Numbered from the stretch's first letter, positions 8,451 through 17,560 are shown. The stretch is DNA of 64,000 nucleotides from Bacillus sp. FJAT-26390 (GCF_001682865.1 NZ_MAQX01000001.1:1369290-1433289), one strand, 5' to 3'. Notes: generated by a model from the sequence alone, not told the origin. Numbers and translations: made by a program.

Positions 8451-9344
8451 ATGGAATTAAGACAATTGAACTACGTCATACAAATCGCACTAGAAAAAAA
8501 CTTTTCGCGCGCAGCGGAGAAGCTTCATATCGCGCAGCCTTCTCTAAGTCAGCAGCTCTCCAAACTAGAGCAAGAAATCGGCGTGCTGCTCTTTCGCCGA
8601 ACAACCAATTCCGTCGAGCTGACTCAGGCCGGCCAGGTGTTCGTCGACAAATCGCAAGCTATTTTAGATGCGGTTGAACAGCTTAAGCAAGAGATGGACG
8701 ATATGGCGCAAATGCGCCGGGGACGTCTAGTCGTAGGCACGCTGCCCATTACAGGCTCGCATATTCTGCCGATGGTGCTGCCGGTCTTCGGCGCGCAGTA
8801 TCCGCAAATCGAGGTTGTTTTGGTCGAGGATACGACGGCTAAGCTGGAGCAGCTCACTGCCAGCGGAGGCACCGATTTAAGTTTATTGTCCCTGCCGCTT
8901 ATCGACAGCTCGCTATCTTATGAGCCTTTTTTGGAAGAAGAAATATGTTTGGCGGTGCCTCCTGCGCATCCGCTTGCCCGACGCGAGAATCCAATCGGCA
9001 TTTCGGAGCTGCAGGATGAGCCCTTTATCGGACTGAAGCGCGGCCAAGGCTTCCGCCAAATTACGGTTGATATTTGCGAGCAATCGGGTTTCTCGCCACG
9101 GATCGTATTCGAGAGCAGCAACATCGAAACCATTCAATCGCTGGTTGCCGGCGGAATGGGAATCGCTTTTGTCCCACAAATGCTAACGCGGATCAAAGGG
9201 ACTGAATTTGCTCCCACTTATTTGCCCCTAAACCCAAAACCGACTAGGACGCTGGTGGTCGCTAGTCGGAAAGGACGCTATTTATCGAAGGCTGCTGACG
9301 CCTTTATTCGTACATTAAACAAGACGATCAGCAGCTATCAATAA
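8451..9344 (+). CDS. LysR-family transcriptional regulator
   Basis: A 297-residue regulator. Residues 1-60 form the winged helix-turn-helix (MELRQLNYVIQIALEKNF, SRAAEKLHIAQPSLSQQLSKLE), and the rest is the two-lobed periplasmic-binding-like effector domain. The ATG at 8451 is chosen because AGGA lies 7 bases upstream; another ATG at 8445 is too close. It is divergent from leuCD with a T-N11-A dyad between, so leuCD is the likely target; the effector (perhaps a leucine-pathway intermediate) is inference. Its stop directly abuts the stop of the convergent nitrilase-like gene, with no terminator between. Confidence 0.9.
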   Translation: MELRQLNYVIQIALEKNFSRAAEKLHIAQPSLSQQLSKLEQEIGVLLFRRTTNSVELTQAGQVFVDKSQAILDAVEQLKQEMDDMAQMRRGRLVVGTLPITGSHILPMVLPVFGAQYPQIEVVLVEDTTAKLEQLTASGGTDLSLLSLPLIDSSLSYEPFLEEEICLAVPPAHPLARRENPIGISELQDEPFIGLKRGQGFRQITVDICEQSGFSPRIVFESSNIETIQSLVAGGMGIAFVPQMLTRIKGTEFAPTYLPLNPKPTRTLVVASRKGRYLSKAADAFIRTLNKTISSYQ

Positions 9345-10145
9345 TTAGGCGTTATATATAGTAGGTCTGCGATCTTCAAATACCGGTATTTTCGAACGGA
9401 CCGAATCAACCAATGACAAATCAATATCCGCATAAAGAATCGTTTCCTCTTCTCCTGCTTCCGCAATCGTCTCTCCCCATGGGTCCAGCACGAGGGAATG
9501 GCCGAAGAAATGGGCTTCTCCGCTTTTGCCCATTCGATTGCAGGCAATGACGAACATTTGATTTTCGATTGCTCGCGCGGTGAGCAGCGTCCGCCAGTGA
9601 TGAAGCCGCGGATGCGGCCATTCTGCAGGTACGAACAGCAGCTTGGCACCGCCAAGCGCCAGCTTCCGCGCGAGCTCTGGAAAACGAATGTCGTAACAAA
9701 TCATCATCCCTGCCCCTGCGCCTTCGATTTCCAGCTTGCCAAGCTTATCCCCAGCAGCCAAATACTTCTCTTCATCCATAAGCCGGAAAAGATGAATTTT
9801 GGAATAGTCGGCTACGACGTTCCCCTCACGATCGAAAACATAAATCGTATTGAGCACTTTATCGTCCTTCAGCTCCGCAATCGAACCTCCGATGATGTGG
9901 ACATTATGTTTTTTGCTAAATGCTGATAAAAAGGTTTTTGTCCTTTCCCCTTCATGGTCAGCGATCGTTTGAATTTCGGTTAACGCATAACCCGTATTCC
10001 ACATCTCAGGCAACATTATTACATCCGGCTTAACTTCCCCGCTTACCGCTTCCTCAAGCATGCTCGACAGCTTCGCAAAGTTTGCTTCCGGATATCCCGC
10101 TTCTATATGCATTTGCAGCAGTGCAAGCCGCAATTGATCGCTCAT
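9345..10145 (-). CDS. mtnU: Carbon-nitrogen hydrolase (MtnU/omega-amidase-like)
   Basis: A 266-residue member of the nitrilase superfamily. The Glu-Lys-Cys triad is visible: E in VIMLPEMWNTGY, K in DYSKIHLF and C in MMICYDIRFPEL. The sequence type resembles YkrU/MtnU and omega-amidases that hydrolyse alpha-ketoglutaramate or alpha-ketosuccinamate, the amide products left when a glutamine-type transaminase makes methionine. The divergent mtnE transaminase 0.7 kb away and the mtnWXB genes further on support a role in methionine salvage. The symbol is given on this context and is less certain than the enzyme family. Confidence 0.82.
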   Translation of the reverse strand: MSDQLRLALLQMHIEAGYPEANFAKLSSMLEEAVSGEVKPDVIMLPEMWNTGYALTEIQTIADHEGERTKTFLSAFSKKHNVHIIGGSIAELKDDKVLNTIYVFDREGNVVADYSKIHLFRLMDEEKYLAAGDKLGKLEIEGAGAGMMICYDIRFPELARKLALGGAKLLFVPAEWPHPRLHHWRTLLTARAIENQMFVIACNRMGKSGEAHFFGHSLVLDPWGETIAEAGEEETILYADIDLSLVDSVRSKIPVFEDRRPTIYNA

Positions 10146-10267
10146 CCGCCATTCCTCCCCATATTGCTTTTTTTCCCTAATGATACCTTGTCATGGTTCT
10201 GTGTCAAGATGGGAACCGTAACTAAGAGCTCTTTACCACTTTACGATAGAGAAGGAGAATGTCTGTT

Positions 10268-10729
10268 ATGCTTCCAAAACGAATAGCCGCGATGCTTCTG
10301 GCATGCTGCTCGCTTTTCCTGTTTGCACAAATCGCTGCCGCCCATCCTGCCCATGTCGCTCCAAGCTCTGAGGTTGGCCTTAAACCGGTTCAAGTATTTG
10401 ATGTTGCTGCCGGCAAAGTTATCAAAACGATCCCGAACGACGCAGCTTATCAATCCTTTGCTGCTTCATGGATCGGTTCCATAACGGGGCTTGCTCCCCA
10501 AATGACAAGCGACGAAACGTGCAGCTACGTGTATAGAGTGCCGCTTGAGAAAGCGGTAACGATCAAAACGGGAGATGTAAAAGTTACTTCAGATGATCTG
10601 TTTTTATTTTACTGCAAGGATAAACCGCCGCTGCTGCTCGTATTTGATGAGAAGCGCAGACCGTATTTGTTCTTATTTAAGGCGGACATCAAGCCGTTTA
10701 TTCAAAAGGTCGGCGTTCCCGCTATCTAA
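10268..10729 (+). CDS. Secreted protein of unknown function (153 aa)
   Basis: The protein begins MLPKRIAAMLLACCSLFLFAQIAAAH, a clear signal peptide cut after IAAA, leaving a mature domain of about 130 residues with two cysteines (ETCSYVYRV and FYCKDKPP) that could form a disulfide. The C-terminus is beta-strand rich (LFLFYCKDKPPLLLVFDEKRRPYLFLFKADIKPF). I do not recognise the family. ATG 10268 is favoured: GAAGGAG is 10 bases upstream, whereas the ATG at 10259 is only 1 base from it. It stands alone between the nitrilase-like gene and mtnE. Confidence 0.7.
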   Translation: MLPKRIAAMLLACCSLFLFAQIAAAHPAHVAPSSEVGLKPVQVFDVAAGKVIKTIPNDAAYQSFAASWIGSITGLAPQMTSDETCSYVYRVPLEKAVTIKTGDVKVTSDDLFLFYCKDKPPLLLVFDEKRRPYLFLFKADIKPFIQKVGVPAI

Positions 10730-10816
10730 GCCAAATGCTTCTCTTCTCCCCACTTTCGTGCTACATTTATGCTATTGTCTAAATAGATAGCGATTTTTCA
10801 TGTGGAGTGTGAGGGA

Positions 10817-12007
10817 ATGGAAACACAAATCGGTCAACACCTTATTCAACCTGCAGATCGGATGAACGGACTTCCGACGCAATTTTTTGCCAAGCTTGTC
10901 GCCAAGGCGAATGCCCAAGCGGCTAAGGGACGCGATGTCATCAATTTGGGACAAGGCAATCCGGATCAGCCGACCCCTCCCCATATTGTTGCAAAGCTGC
11001 AGGAAGCTGCCGCTAATCCGCTTTACCATAAGTATCCGCCGTTCAGCGGCTACCCTTTTCTCAAGGAAGCCGTTGCGAAGCGATATAAAGAAGATTACAA
11101 CGTAGATATTGATCCAACGACTGAAGTCGCTATTCTTTTTGGCGGAAAAACAGGCCTTGTCGAAATTAGCCAGTGTCTGCTTAATCCCGGCGATGTGTGC
11201 CTCGTCCCAGATCCAGGTTATCCTGATTACTGGTCAGGCGTTGCGCTTGCGGGAGCCGAGATGGCCTTTATGCCATTAACGGTGCAAAACAGCTATTTGC
11301 CGGATTACGATGCCATAAGCCCAGAGCTTGCAGCGCGAGCAAAGCTTATGTTCATGAACTATCCGAACAATCCTACAGGTGCAGTCGCGAATGCTGAATT
11401 TTATGCCAAAACGGTGGAGTACGCCGAGAAGCATGGCATTGTAGTCGCAAGCGATTTTGCTTACGGCGCAATCGGCTTTGATGGCAATAAACCGATAAGC
11501 TTCCTTCAAACGCCTGGCGCCAAGGAAGTAGGCGTGGAGTTCTATACGCTCTCCAAAACCTATAACATGGCTGGTTGGCGAGTTGGATTTGCGATTGGCA
11601 ATGCGCAAATCGTCAAACTCATTAATTTAATCCAGGATCATTACTATTGCAGCTTGTTTGGCGGCATTCAAGAAGCTGCTGCACTCGCTCTGACCGGTCC
11701 ACAGCAATGTGTATCCGAGCTGAGAGCGATGTATGAACGCCGCCGCGACGCTTTATTCACGGCGCTAGAGCGTATTGGCTGGAAAGCGGCTCGTCCCGGC
11801 GGATCTTTTTTCTGCTGGCTCCCTGTTGCCGAAGGTTATACTTCCGAATCGTTTGCCGACCTGCTTCTGCAAGAGGCTGACGTTGTGGTTGCACCGGGCG
11901 TTGGATTCGGTACGCATGGCGAAGGCTTTGTCCGTCTTGGCTTGCTGACTGATGAAGCGCGCTTGGAAGAAGCGGTTGAGCGTATCGGAAAGCTGAATTT
12001 ATTTTAG
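10817..12007 (+). CDS. mtnE: Pyridoxal-phosphate aminotransferase (methionine salvage)
   Basis: A 396-residue class I aminotransferase. Visible are the LGQGNPDQPTPPHIV N-terminus, the MNYPNNPTGA motif, and the PLP lysine in YTLSKTYNMAGWRVGFAIG. This type of enzyme (YkrV/MtnE) transaminates 2-keto-4-methylthiobutyrate to methionine, the last step of the salvage pathway whose middle steps (mtnW, mtnX, mtnB) are encoded downstream. GGAG lies 9 bases before ATG 10817, which is preferred over an upstream GTG. There is no terminator between its stop and the proline T-box leader, so read-through into that leader is possible. Confidence 0.85.
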   Translation: METQIGQHLIQPADRMNGLPTQFFAKLVAKANAQAAKGRDVINLGQGNPDQPTPPHIVAKLQEAAANPLYHKYPPFSGYPFLKEAVAKRYKEDYNVDIDPTTEVAILFGGKTGLVEISQCLLNPGDVCLVPDPGYPDYWSGVALAGAEMAFMPLTVQNSYLPDYDAISPELAARAKLMFMNYPNNPTGAVANAEFYAKTVEYAEKHGIVVASDFAYGAIGFDGNKPISFLQTPGAKEVGVEFYTLSKTYNMAGWRVGFAIGNAQIVKLINLIQDHYYCSLFGGIQEAAALALTGPQQCVSELRAMYERRRDALFTALERIGWKAARPGGSFFCWLPVAEGYTSESFADLLLQEADVVVAPGVGFGTHGEGFVRLGLLTDEARLEEAVERIGKLNLF

Positions 12008-12030
12008 AGCAATCCCGCCATTTGCCTTTC

Positions 12031-12059
12031 TTTACAGCGGCATTGGATCGTGATATGCT
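12031..12059 (+). promoter_or_regulatory. Promoter of the proBAC-mtnWXB T-box operon
   Basis: TTTACA (12031-12036), a 17-base spacer and TATGCT (12054-12059) make a good sigma-A promoter 24 bases after the mtnE stop and just ahead of the T-box leader. Confidence 0.65.
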
Positions 12060-12065
12060 TGTAGG

Positions 12066-12312
12066 AATTGAACATGAAACGTGATGACGGGACAATTAAG
12101 CAAGAAAGGTCGCGATCAGAGAGTAAATTCCATGGGCTGCAAGAATTTACCGAAGGCCGCTTGCTGAACCTACCTCCGAGCGGCCGGTGATGAACCGGAC
12201 AGCGCCTTCTGTTATAGGCTTAAGCTGGATGATCCTACCTGTAGAGATCATCAACAAAGGTGGTACCGCGGAAGCTAAGACTTTCGTCCTTTATGGACGA
12301 AAGTCTTTTTTG
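12066..12312 (+). promoter_or_regulatory. T-box leader, proline specifier (CCU)
   Basis: A complete T-box riboswitch: an AG-bulge segment (CAGAGAGTAAAT, about 12117), a specifier loop reading GAA-CCT-A with the proline codon CCT at 12169-12171, a stem II/III region, the universal T-box sequence AAAGGTGGTACCGCGG at 12256-12271, and a terminator stem. Uncharged tRNA-Pro pairing with the T-box would stabilise the antiterminator and allow transcription into proB. A proline specifier fits the gene order that follows. Confidence 0.95.
12277..12310 (+). terminator. T-box-controlled terminator
   Basis: AAGACTTTCGTCC and GGACGAAAGTCTT form a 13-bp stem with a TTTAT loop followed by TTTTTT. It is the regulated terminator of the proline T-box, 33 bases before proB. 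Confidence 0.95.
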
Positions 12313-12342
12313 TTGTCACGAAACAAGCATAGGATGGGATTA

Positions 12343-13452
12343 ATGATGACAGAACGTATTGTCGTAAAAATTGGCAGCAGTTCGCTTACGTCCGAAGAAG
12401 GCGGCTTAAATCGCGAACGCATTCAGTATTTTGCATCGGAACTTGCTGTGCTTCACCAAAGAGGCAGCAGCGTGATGCTCGTAACCTCCGGCGCGGTTGC
12501 AGCCGGCTTTCGCCAAATCGGCTACGCGACTAAACCTAAGATCGTACACGAGAAGCAAGCTGCGGCCGCAGTTGGCCAAGCGCTGCTCATGCAGGCTTAT
12601 CAGGAAGCATTCAGCGGATACGGCATCGTAGCCGCGCAAATTTTGCTGACACGTGCGGACTTCTCCAATCGCCGCCGCATTCAAAATGCTCTGATGACGA
12701 TTGAAGAGCTGCTCCGGCTTGGCATTATCCCGATCATCAACGAAAATGATACGGTAGCGACCGACGAGCTGGTTCCCAAATTCGGAGATAACGACAGCTT
12801 ATCTGCGCTTGTAGCGGCCATGACGAAGGCTGCTCAGCTTGTCATCATCACCGATATGGATGGCTTGTATACCGAGGATCCGCGTAAAAATCCGCAGGCA
12901 GTCAAAATTGAGCGCGTAGATCAAATCTCCGAGGATATTATGAAGGTTGCAGGCGGCGCAGGCTCCTCTGTCGGCACAGGCGGCATGCGCTCCAAGATCG
13001 AAGCGGCACGCATTGCCATGCGGGGCGGTGTCCTTGCTTTTATTGGAAAGGTACAGCAAGAAGGCGATTTGGCGCTTGCGGTAGAAGGCAACGGCCGCGG
13101 CACTTATTTCGATACGAAGCTGAACAGCCTGCCTATGAAGAAACAATGGCTCGGCTTTCATTCGATGCCGCAAGGCAAAGTTACGATCGACGAAGGTGCT
13201 GTTAACGCCCTGCTCGAAGGGGGCAAGAGCCTTTTGCCAGCAGGCGTAACAGAAGTGCAAGGCGAGTTCCTCCCCGGCGACGTCGTTGAAGTGACGAACA
13301 GCCAAGGCGACACGCTCGGTCGAGGCGTCGTCAATTACGCCGCATGGCAAATCCAAGCGGTTGCCGGCATGACCACTGAGGAAGTAAAACGCAGAGTTGA
13401 CGTTTCCCGCATCGAATTTATTCATCGCGACGAGTGGATTACATTGAAATAA
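12343..13452 (+). CDS. proB: Glutamate 5-kinase
   Basis: A 369-residue enzyme that phosphorylates glutamate to gamma-glutamyl phosphate, the first step of proline synthesis. The amino-acid-kinase domain shows VVKIGSSSLTSEEG, VTSGAVAAGF, NENDTVATDEL, FGDNDSLSALVA and DMDGLYTEDPR; a C-terminal PUA domain occupies about residues 275-369. The start is ATG 12343 or 12346, both behind AGGATGGGA; longer readings extend into the T-box and are not credible. proA follows after 17 bases. Expression is governed by the proline T-box. Confidence 0.96.
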   Translation: MMTERIVVKIGSSSLTSEEGGLNRERIQYFASELAVLHQRGSSVMLVTSGAVAAGFRQIGYATKPKIVHEKQAAAAVGQALLMQAYQEAFSGYGIVAAQILLTRADFSNRRRIQNALMTIEELLRLGIIPIINENDTVATDELVPKFGDNDSLSALVAAMTKAAQLVIITDMDGLYTEDPRKNPQAVKIERVDQISEDIMKVAGGAGSSVGTGGMRSKIEAARIAMRGGVLAFIGKVQQEGDLALAVEGNGRGTYFDTKLNSLPMKKQWLGFHSMPQGKVTIDEGAVNALLEGGKSLLPAGVTEVQGEFLPGDVVEVTNSQGDTLGRGVVNYAAWQIQAVAGMTTEEVKRRVDVSRIEFIHRDEWITLK

Positions 13453-13469
13453 TAAGGAGGCTTCCTATT

Positions 13470-14720
13470 ATGGCCAGCGAAGTAAGACAGAAAGCAACAT
13501 TGGCGCAAGATGCATCAGCCATTATGAACCGATTGACAACAGAGCAAAAAAACACAGCACTTATACATATGGCAGACGCCCTGCTCGCCGAGCAAGCTGC
13601 CATTATTTCCGCAAATGAGCTTGATTTGCAGCGCGGTCGCGAGCAAGGCACTAGCCCTTCCCTGCTCGACCGCCTTGCTCTAAATAGCGACCGTGTAGCA
13701 GCGATTGCCGAGGGACTTAGACAAATCGTGGATCTACCGGATCCTGTCGGTGAGCTTCTTGAGCATTTTGACCGTCCAAACGGATTAAAGGTAGAGAAAG
13801 TTAGAGTTCCGCTCGGCGTCATTGGCATGATCTACGAAGCGCGTCCTAACGTTACTGTAGATGCGGCAGGTCTTTGCTTGAAAACCGGCAATAGTGTCGT
13901 CCTTCGCGGCGGCTCTGCAGCAATCGAATCAAACCGCAAAATCGTAGAGGTTCTAAAAAATGCGCTTGCCGCAACGGCAATGCCTGCAGATGCCATTCAG
14001 CTTATAGAAGACTCGGACCGTGCCTCGGTGAACGAGATGCTGAAGCTTAACGGCCTGCTTGACGTTGTTATTCCAAGGGGCGGAGCATCACTAATCCGCA
14101 ACGTAGTCGAAAACGCTACCGTGCCCGTCATCGAAACCGGTGCTGGCATCTGCCATACTTTTGTGGATGCTACCGCCGATTACGACATGGCCGTAGACAT
14201 TGCATTTAATGCAAAGGTGCAGCGTCCTTCCGTCTGCAATTCAATGGAAACCTTGCTTATAGAGGAATCGTTTGCCGAGCAGCACCTCGCAAAGCTTTCC
14301 GATCGCTTTGTTCAAGCCGGCGTAGAGCTTCGCGGCTGCGAGAGAACCGTTTCGCTTATTCCTGGCACTAAGCATGCTACGGATGAGGATTATGGCACAG
14401 AATATAATGACTATATTATGAATATACGTATCGTTCCGAATCTTGACGCCGCGCTTGCGCATATTCGCCGTTTTGGAACGAAACATTCGGAATGCATCGT
14501 AACGGAAAATGCTCACCATGCTGAGCGGTTTATCCAAGAAATTGATGCGGCAGCCGTTTATCATAATGCCTCCACCCGCTTCACCGACGGCTTCGAGTTC
14601 GGTTTTGGCGCAGAAATCGGCATAAGCACGCAAAAGCTCCATGCACGCGGACCAATGGGCCTGCCGGCTCTAACTTCGACCAAATACCGGATTTACGGTA
14701 CCGGTCAAGTACGCGGCTAA
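13470..14720 (+). CDS. proA: Gamma-glutamyl phosphate reductase
   Basis: The 416-residue NADPH-dependent reductase that makes glutamate-5-semialdehyde. Family marks are VPLGVIGMIYEARPNVTVDAAGLCLKTGNSVVLRGG split over residues 115-150, VIPRGGASLI, and the catalytic cysteine in VQRPSVCNSMETLL. The C-terminal FGFGAEIGISTQKLHARGPMGL region is typical of the family. ATG 13470 follows AAGGAGG by 9 bases. A 61-base gap to proC holds a weak promoter-like sequence. Confidence 0.96.
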   Translation: MASEVRQKATLAQDASAIMNRLTTEQKNTALIHMADALLAEQAAIISANELDLQRGREQGTSPSLLDRLALNSDRVAAIAEGLRQIVDLPDPVGELLEHFDRPNGLKVEKVRVPLGVIGMIYEARPNVTVDAAGLCLKTGNSVVLRGGSAAIESNRKIVEVLKNALAATAMPADAIQLIEDSDRASVNEMLKLNGLLDVVIPRGGASLIRNVVENATVPVIETGAGICHTFVDATADYDMAVDIAFNAKVQRPSVCNSMETLLIEESFAEQHLAKLSDRFVQAGVELRGCERTVSLIPGTKHATDEDYGTEYNDYIMNIRIVPNLDAALAHIRRFGTKHSECIVTENAHHAERFIQEIDAAAVYHNASTRFTDGFEFGFGAEIGISTQKLHARGPMGLPALTSTKYRIYGTGQVRG

Positions 14721-14729
14721 TGCAGCTGA

Positions 14730-14759
14730 TTCAAAGGCAAGCTAAATCAAATTTATTAT
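14730..14759 (+). promoter_or_regulatory. Possible internal promoter ahead of proC
   Basis: TTCAAA (14730-14735), an 18-base gap and TATTAT (14754-14759) lie in the only sizeable gap of the proB-mtnB operon. The -10 is good and the -35 weak. If used, it would let proC and mtnWXB be made independently of the T-box. Confidence 0.35.
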
Positions 14760-14781
14760 GATATTACGGAGGTAAACAACA

Positions 14782-15651
14782 ATGACCCTGCTAACACAAG
14801 CTGGAGTAGCCAGCCTACAGATCTGTTTCTACGGAGCTGGTTCAATGGCCGAAGCGATCGCGCGAGGTTTAATTAACAAGAAGCTCGTTGAGCCAAACCG
14901 AATTTCGATGCTTAATCGGCAAAATGAAGAACGCCTTAACGAGCTGAATGAGCGTTACGGCGTGCAAACGATCGTTCAAGGCTCAAGCAATGAAGCCTAC
15001 TTGCGTGAAGCCGACATTATCTTTTTGGCGATGAAGCCTAAGGATGCTGCCGCAGCTATCGCGTCCATCCAACCATTGGTTTCACCGAAGCAGCTTATTA
15101 TTTCAGTTATTGCCGGACTATCCATTAACGCGATCGAGAAGCTGCTTGGCGGAAAAGGCGCTGTCGTCCGGGCAATGCCAAATACCTCCAGCACGATAGG
15201 CCTTGGCGCTACGGGCATCAGCTATTCGGATAACGTGACTCCGCAGCAGCGAATCATCACGGAGGCGATCTTCAGCTCCGTCGGCATCAATGCCGTCGTT
15301 GATGAGTCCTTGCAGCAAGCCGTGACCGGCGTATCCGGCAGCGGGCCTGCTTATGTGTATTTCTTCATGGAATCGATGATTGCATCCGCCATTGAGCTTG
15401 GCATTTCCGAGGCTTCGGCCAAGGAGCTTGTCGTGCAAACCGTGCTCGGCGCTGCGGAAATGATTCGTTATACGGGCGAAGAGCCGGCAGAGCTTCGTCG
15501 CAAGGTAACTTCGCCTAACGGCACAACGCATGCTGCCATTGAGCTGATGCGCGAGAATCAGTTTTTGGAAACGGTCAATAAGGGTGTCAAGCGCTCTGCC
15601 GAACGTGCGGGAGAGCTCGGAGCAGAAATCGAGAGGAGCATTACGGAATGA
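14782..15651 (+). CDS. proC: Pyrroline-5-carboxylate reductase
   Basis: A 289-residue NAD(P)H-dependent enzyme for the last step of proline synthesis. It has the dinucleotide fold ICFYGAGSMAEAIARGL, the VRAMPNT motif, and the family signature around VTGVSGSGPAYVYFFMES with the C-terminal LRRKVTSPNGTTHAAIE. CGGAGG precedes the ATG. Its TGA overlaps the ATG of mtnW in ATGA, tying proline synthesis and methionine salvage into one transcript. Confidence 0.96.
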   Translation: MTLLTQAGVASLQICFYGAGSMAEAIARGLINKKLVEPNRISMLNRQNEERLNELNERYGVQTIVQGSSNEAYLREADIIFLAMKPKDAAAAIASIQPLVSPKQLIISVIAGLSINAIEKLLGGKGAVVRAMPNTSSTIGLGATGISYSDNVTPQQRIITEAIFSSVGINAVVDESLQQAVTGVSGSGPAYVYFFMESMIASAIELGISEASAKELVVQTVLGAAEMIRYTGEEPAELRRKVTSPNGTTHAAIELMRENQFLETVNKGVKRSAERAGELGAEIERSITE

Positions 15652-16877
15652 ACGGAGTATGTATCGCAACCTATCGTTCCTATGACGATAAAGCCGATTT
15701 TAACAAAAAGGCGCTTTCGATAGCAGTCGGGTTGACGGTTGGCAGCTGGACCGAGCTTCCTGAAGCGCAAAAAGCAGACATGGAGAAGCATCTGGGGAAA
15801 GTGCTGTCCGTGACCGTCAATGAGCCCGCAAATGCTATGCCTGGCGAACGTTACGCTGACATTAAGATTGCATATCCGGACATAAACTTTAGCCGCGATC
15901 TGCCTGCCCTTCTCGTTACAGTGTTCGGCAAGCTTTCGATGGATGGCAAAATCAAGCTGCTTGACCTGGATGTATCCGAACATTTTGCTTCGGCTTTCCC
16001 TGGGCCAAAATTTGGCTTAATCGGCGTTCGCGAACTGCTTGGCGTTGCGGAGCGGCCGCTTTTAATGAGCATTTTCAAATCGGTTGTTGGATATGACCTT
16101 GCTAACTTGCAGGATCAGTTCTATAAACAAGCGCTTGGCGGCGTTGATCTGATCAAAGACGATGAAATCTTGTTTGAAAATCCGCTTACGCCGCTTGAGA
16201 AACGCGTTGAGGCTTGCATGGACGCCGCTCGTCGCGCTGAAGCGGAAACCGGCCAGAAGCTGCTGTACGCTGTGAATTTAACTGGACCTACCTCTCAGCT
16301 TGCCGCGAATGCACGCAAAGCGATAAACGCAGGCGCAAACGCATTATTGTTTAACGTGCTCGCGTATGGCTATGATGTGCTTCACGAGCTAAGCAGCGAC
16401 AAATCGATAAATGTGCCTATAGCCGCTCATCCAGCTATGGCAGGCGCTATGTATCCGTCGCCGCACTACGGAATCAGCGCTTCGCTGCTTCTTGGCAAGC
16501 TTATGCGCCTTGCTGGCGCCGATCTCGTTCTTTTTCCTTCCCCGTACGGCTCAGTAGTCATGCCGAAGGAAGAAAACTTGGCGGTTAAGGATGCTTTGCT
16601 TGAGCCGCTGCATGGCTTGCGGACGAGCTTCCCGGTTCCGTCTGCCGGTATTCATCCCGGACTTGTTCCGCTTATTCTCAAAGACTTCGGTACGGATGTT
16701 GTCGTTAATGCAGGCGGCGGCATCCACGGCCATCCGATGGGCACAGCGGCTGGCGGACAAGCGTTCCGTCAAGCTATTGCTGCTACATTAAATCAAGTGC
16801 CGCTTCGCGATGCTGCTGCGCAGCCTGGCAATGAAGCATTGCAGGCCGCTATAAACGCTTGGGGGATCAAAGAATAA
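15648..16877 (+). CDS. mtnW: 2,3-diketo-5-methylthiopentyl-1-phosphate enolase (RuBisCO-like)
   Basis: A 409-residue RuBisCO-like protein that enolises DK-MTP-1-P in methionine salvage. The large-subunit-like alpha/beta barrel carries GGVDLIKDDEILFENPL, where the lysine corresponds to the carbamylated Mg-binding lysine of RuBisCO, plus HPAMAGAMYPSPHYGIS and NAGGGIHGHPMGTAAGG phosphate-site segments. Its length fits YkrW/MtnW rather than true RuBisCO. It overlaps proC by four bases and its TAA shares a base with the ATG of mtnX (TAATG). Confidence 0.94.
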   Translation: MNGVCIATYRSYDDKADFNKKALSIAVGLTVGSWTELPEAQKADMEKHLGKVLSVTVNEPANAMPGERYADIKIAYPDINFSRDLPALLVTVFGKLSMDGKIKLLDLDVSEHFASAFPGPKFGLIGVRELLGVAERPLLMSIFKSVVGYDLANLQDQFYKQALGGVDLIKDDEILFENPLTPLEKRVEACMDAARRAEAETGQKLLYAVNLTGPTSQLAANARKAINAGANALLFNVLAYGYDVLHELSSDKSINVPIAAHPAMAGAMYPSPHYGISASLLLGKLMRLAGADLVLFPSPYGSVVMPKEENLAVKDALLEPLHGLRTSFPVPSAGIHPGLVPLILKDFGTDVVVNAGGGIHGHPMGTAAGGQAFRQAIAATLNQVPLRDAAAQPGNEALQAAINAWGIKE

Positions 16878-17560
16878 TGACGGAGAAAATAACAGCTAAG
16901 AAACGCATCGTATTCTGCGATTTTGACGGAACGATAACGGTAAATGACAATATTATCGCTATTATCAAACATTTTAACCCAGAGGGCTGGGAGAAGATTG
17001 CTGAACAAACGATTTCGCAGGAGCTTACGATTAAGGATGGAGTCGGGCAATTGTTCCGCCTTCTCCCTGCTTCCATGCAAGAGGAAGTTGTAGCATTCAG
17101 TATTTCCAATGCCCGCATTCGGGACGGGTTTACTGATTTTCTCGCTTATTGCAAAGAGCAGCAGATTGAGTTTTACGTAACGAGCGGCGGCATCGACTTT
17201 TTTGTTTATCCGATTCTCGAGCAATTCGGTATTCCAAGTGATCACATTTATTGCAACGGAAGCGACTTTAGCGGCGAATCCATTGAAATATTGTGGCCGA
17301 ATCCATGCGATGGGCATTGTATCAACGATTGCGGCATGTGCAAAACGACCATTATGCGCCGCTTTCCTGCCGATCAATACGAACGGATTATTATCGGCGA
17401 CAGCGTAACCGATTTTGAAGGCGCAAAGCTTGCAGATGTCGTGTTCTCACGTTCCCATCTAACTGTGAAATGCAAAGAGCTTGGGCTTGCGCATCATGAA
17501 TACGAAACTTTCCACGATATCATCCATTATATGAATGCTGAAAGGACGACTTCGCAATGA
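16877..17560 (+). CDS. mtnX: 2-hydroxy-3-keto-5-methylthiopentenyl-1-phosphate phosphatase
   Basis: A 227-residue HAD-family phosphatase. The nucleophile motif is VFCDFDGTITVND, motif II is the VTSGGID segment, and motif III/IV is IIIGDSVTDFEGAKLADVVFSR. A cysteine-rich insertion (CDGHCINDCGMCK) is characteristic of MtnX/YkrX. The enzyme dephosphorylates HK-MTPenyl-1-P to the acireductone. ATG 16877 overlaps the mtnW stop and GGGGGATC lies upstream. It ends overlapping mtnB by ATGA. Confidence 0.93.
   Translation: MTEKITAKKRIVFCDFDGTITVNDNIIAIIKHFNPEGWEKIAEQTISQELTIKDGVGQLFRLLPASMQEEVVAFSISNARIRDGFTDFLAYCKEQQIEFYVTSGGIDFFVYPILEQFGIPSDHIYCNGSDFSGESIEILWPNPCDGHCINDCGMCKTTIMRRFPADQYERIIIGDSVTDFEGAKLADVVFSRSHLTVKCKELGLAHHEYETFHDIIHYMNAERTTSQ

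Noticed and set aside
10730-10816. A possible SAM (S-box) riboswitch before mtnE
   Set aside because: The 87-base gap is too short and lacks the conserved S-box core; no S-box was found anywhere in the mtn region.
12187-12342. A longer proB reading that begins inside the T-box leader
   Set aside because: The extra codons come from the T-box and its terminator; the real start is at 12343 or 12346.
12799-13425. A 208-codon open frame antisense to proB
   Set aside because: proB is certain on the other strand, and the frame shows no motif or ribosome site.
15648-16877. mtnW as a true RuBisCO large subunit for CO2 fixation
   Set aside because: Length, the MtnX and MtnB neighbours and lack of phosphoribulokinase point to the RuBisCO-like enolase.
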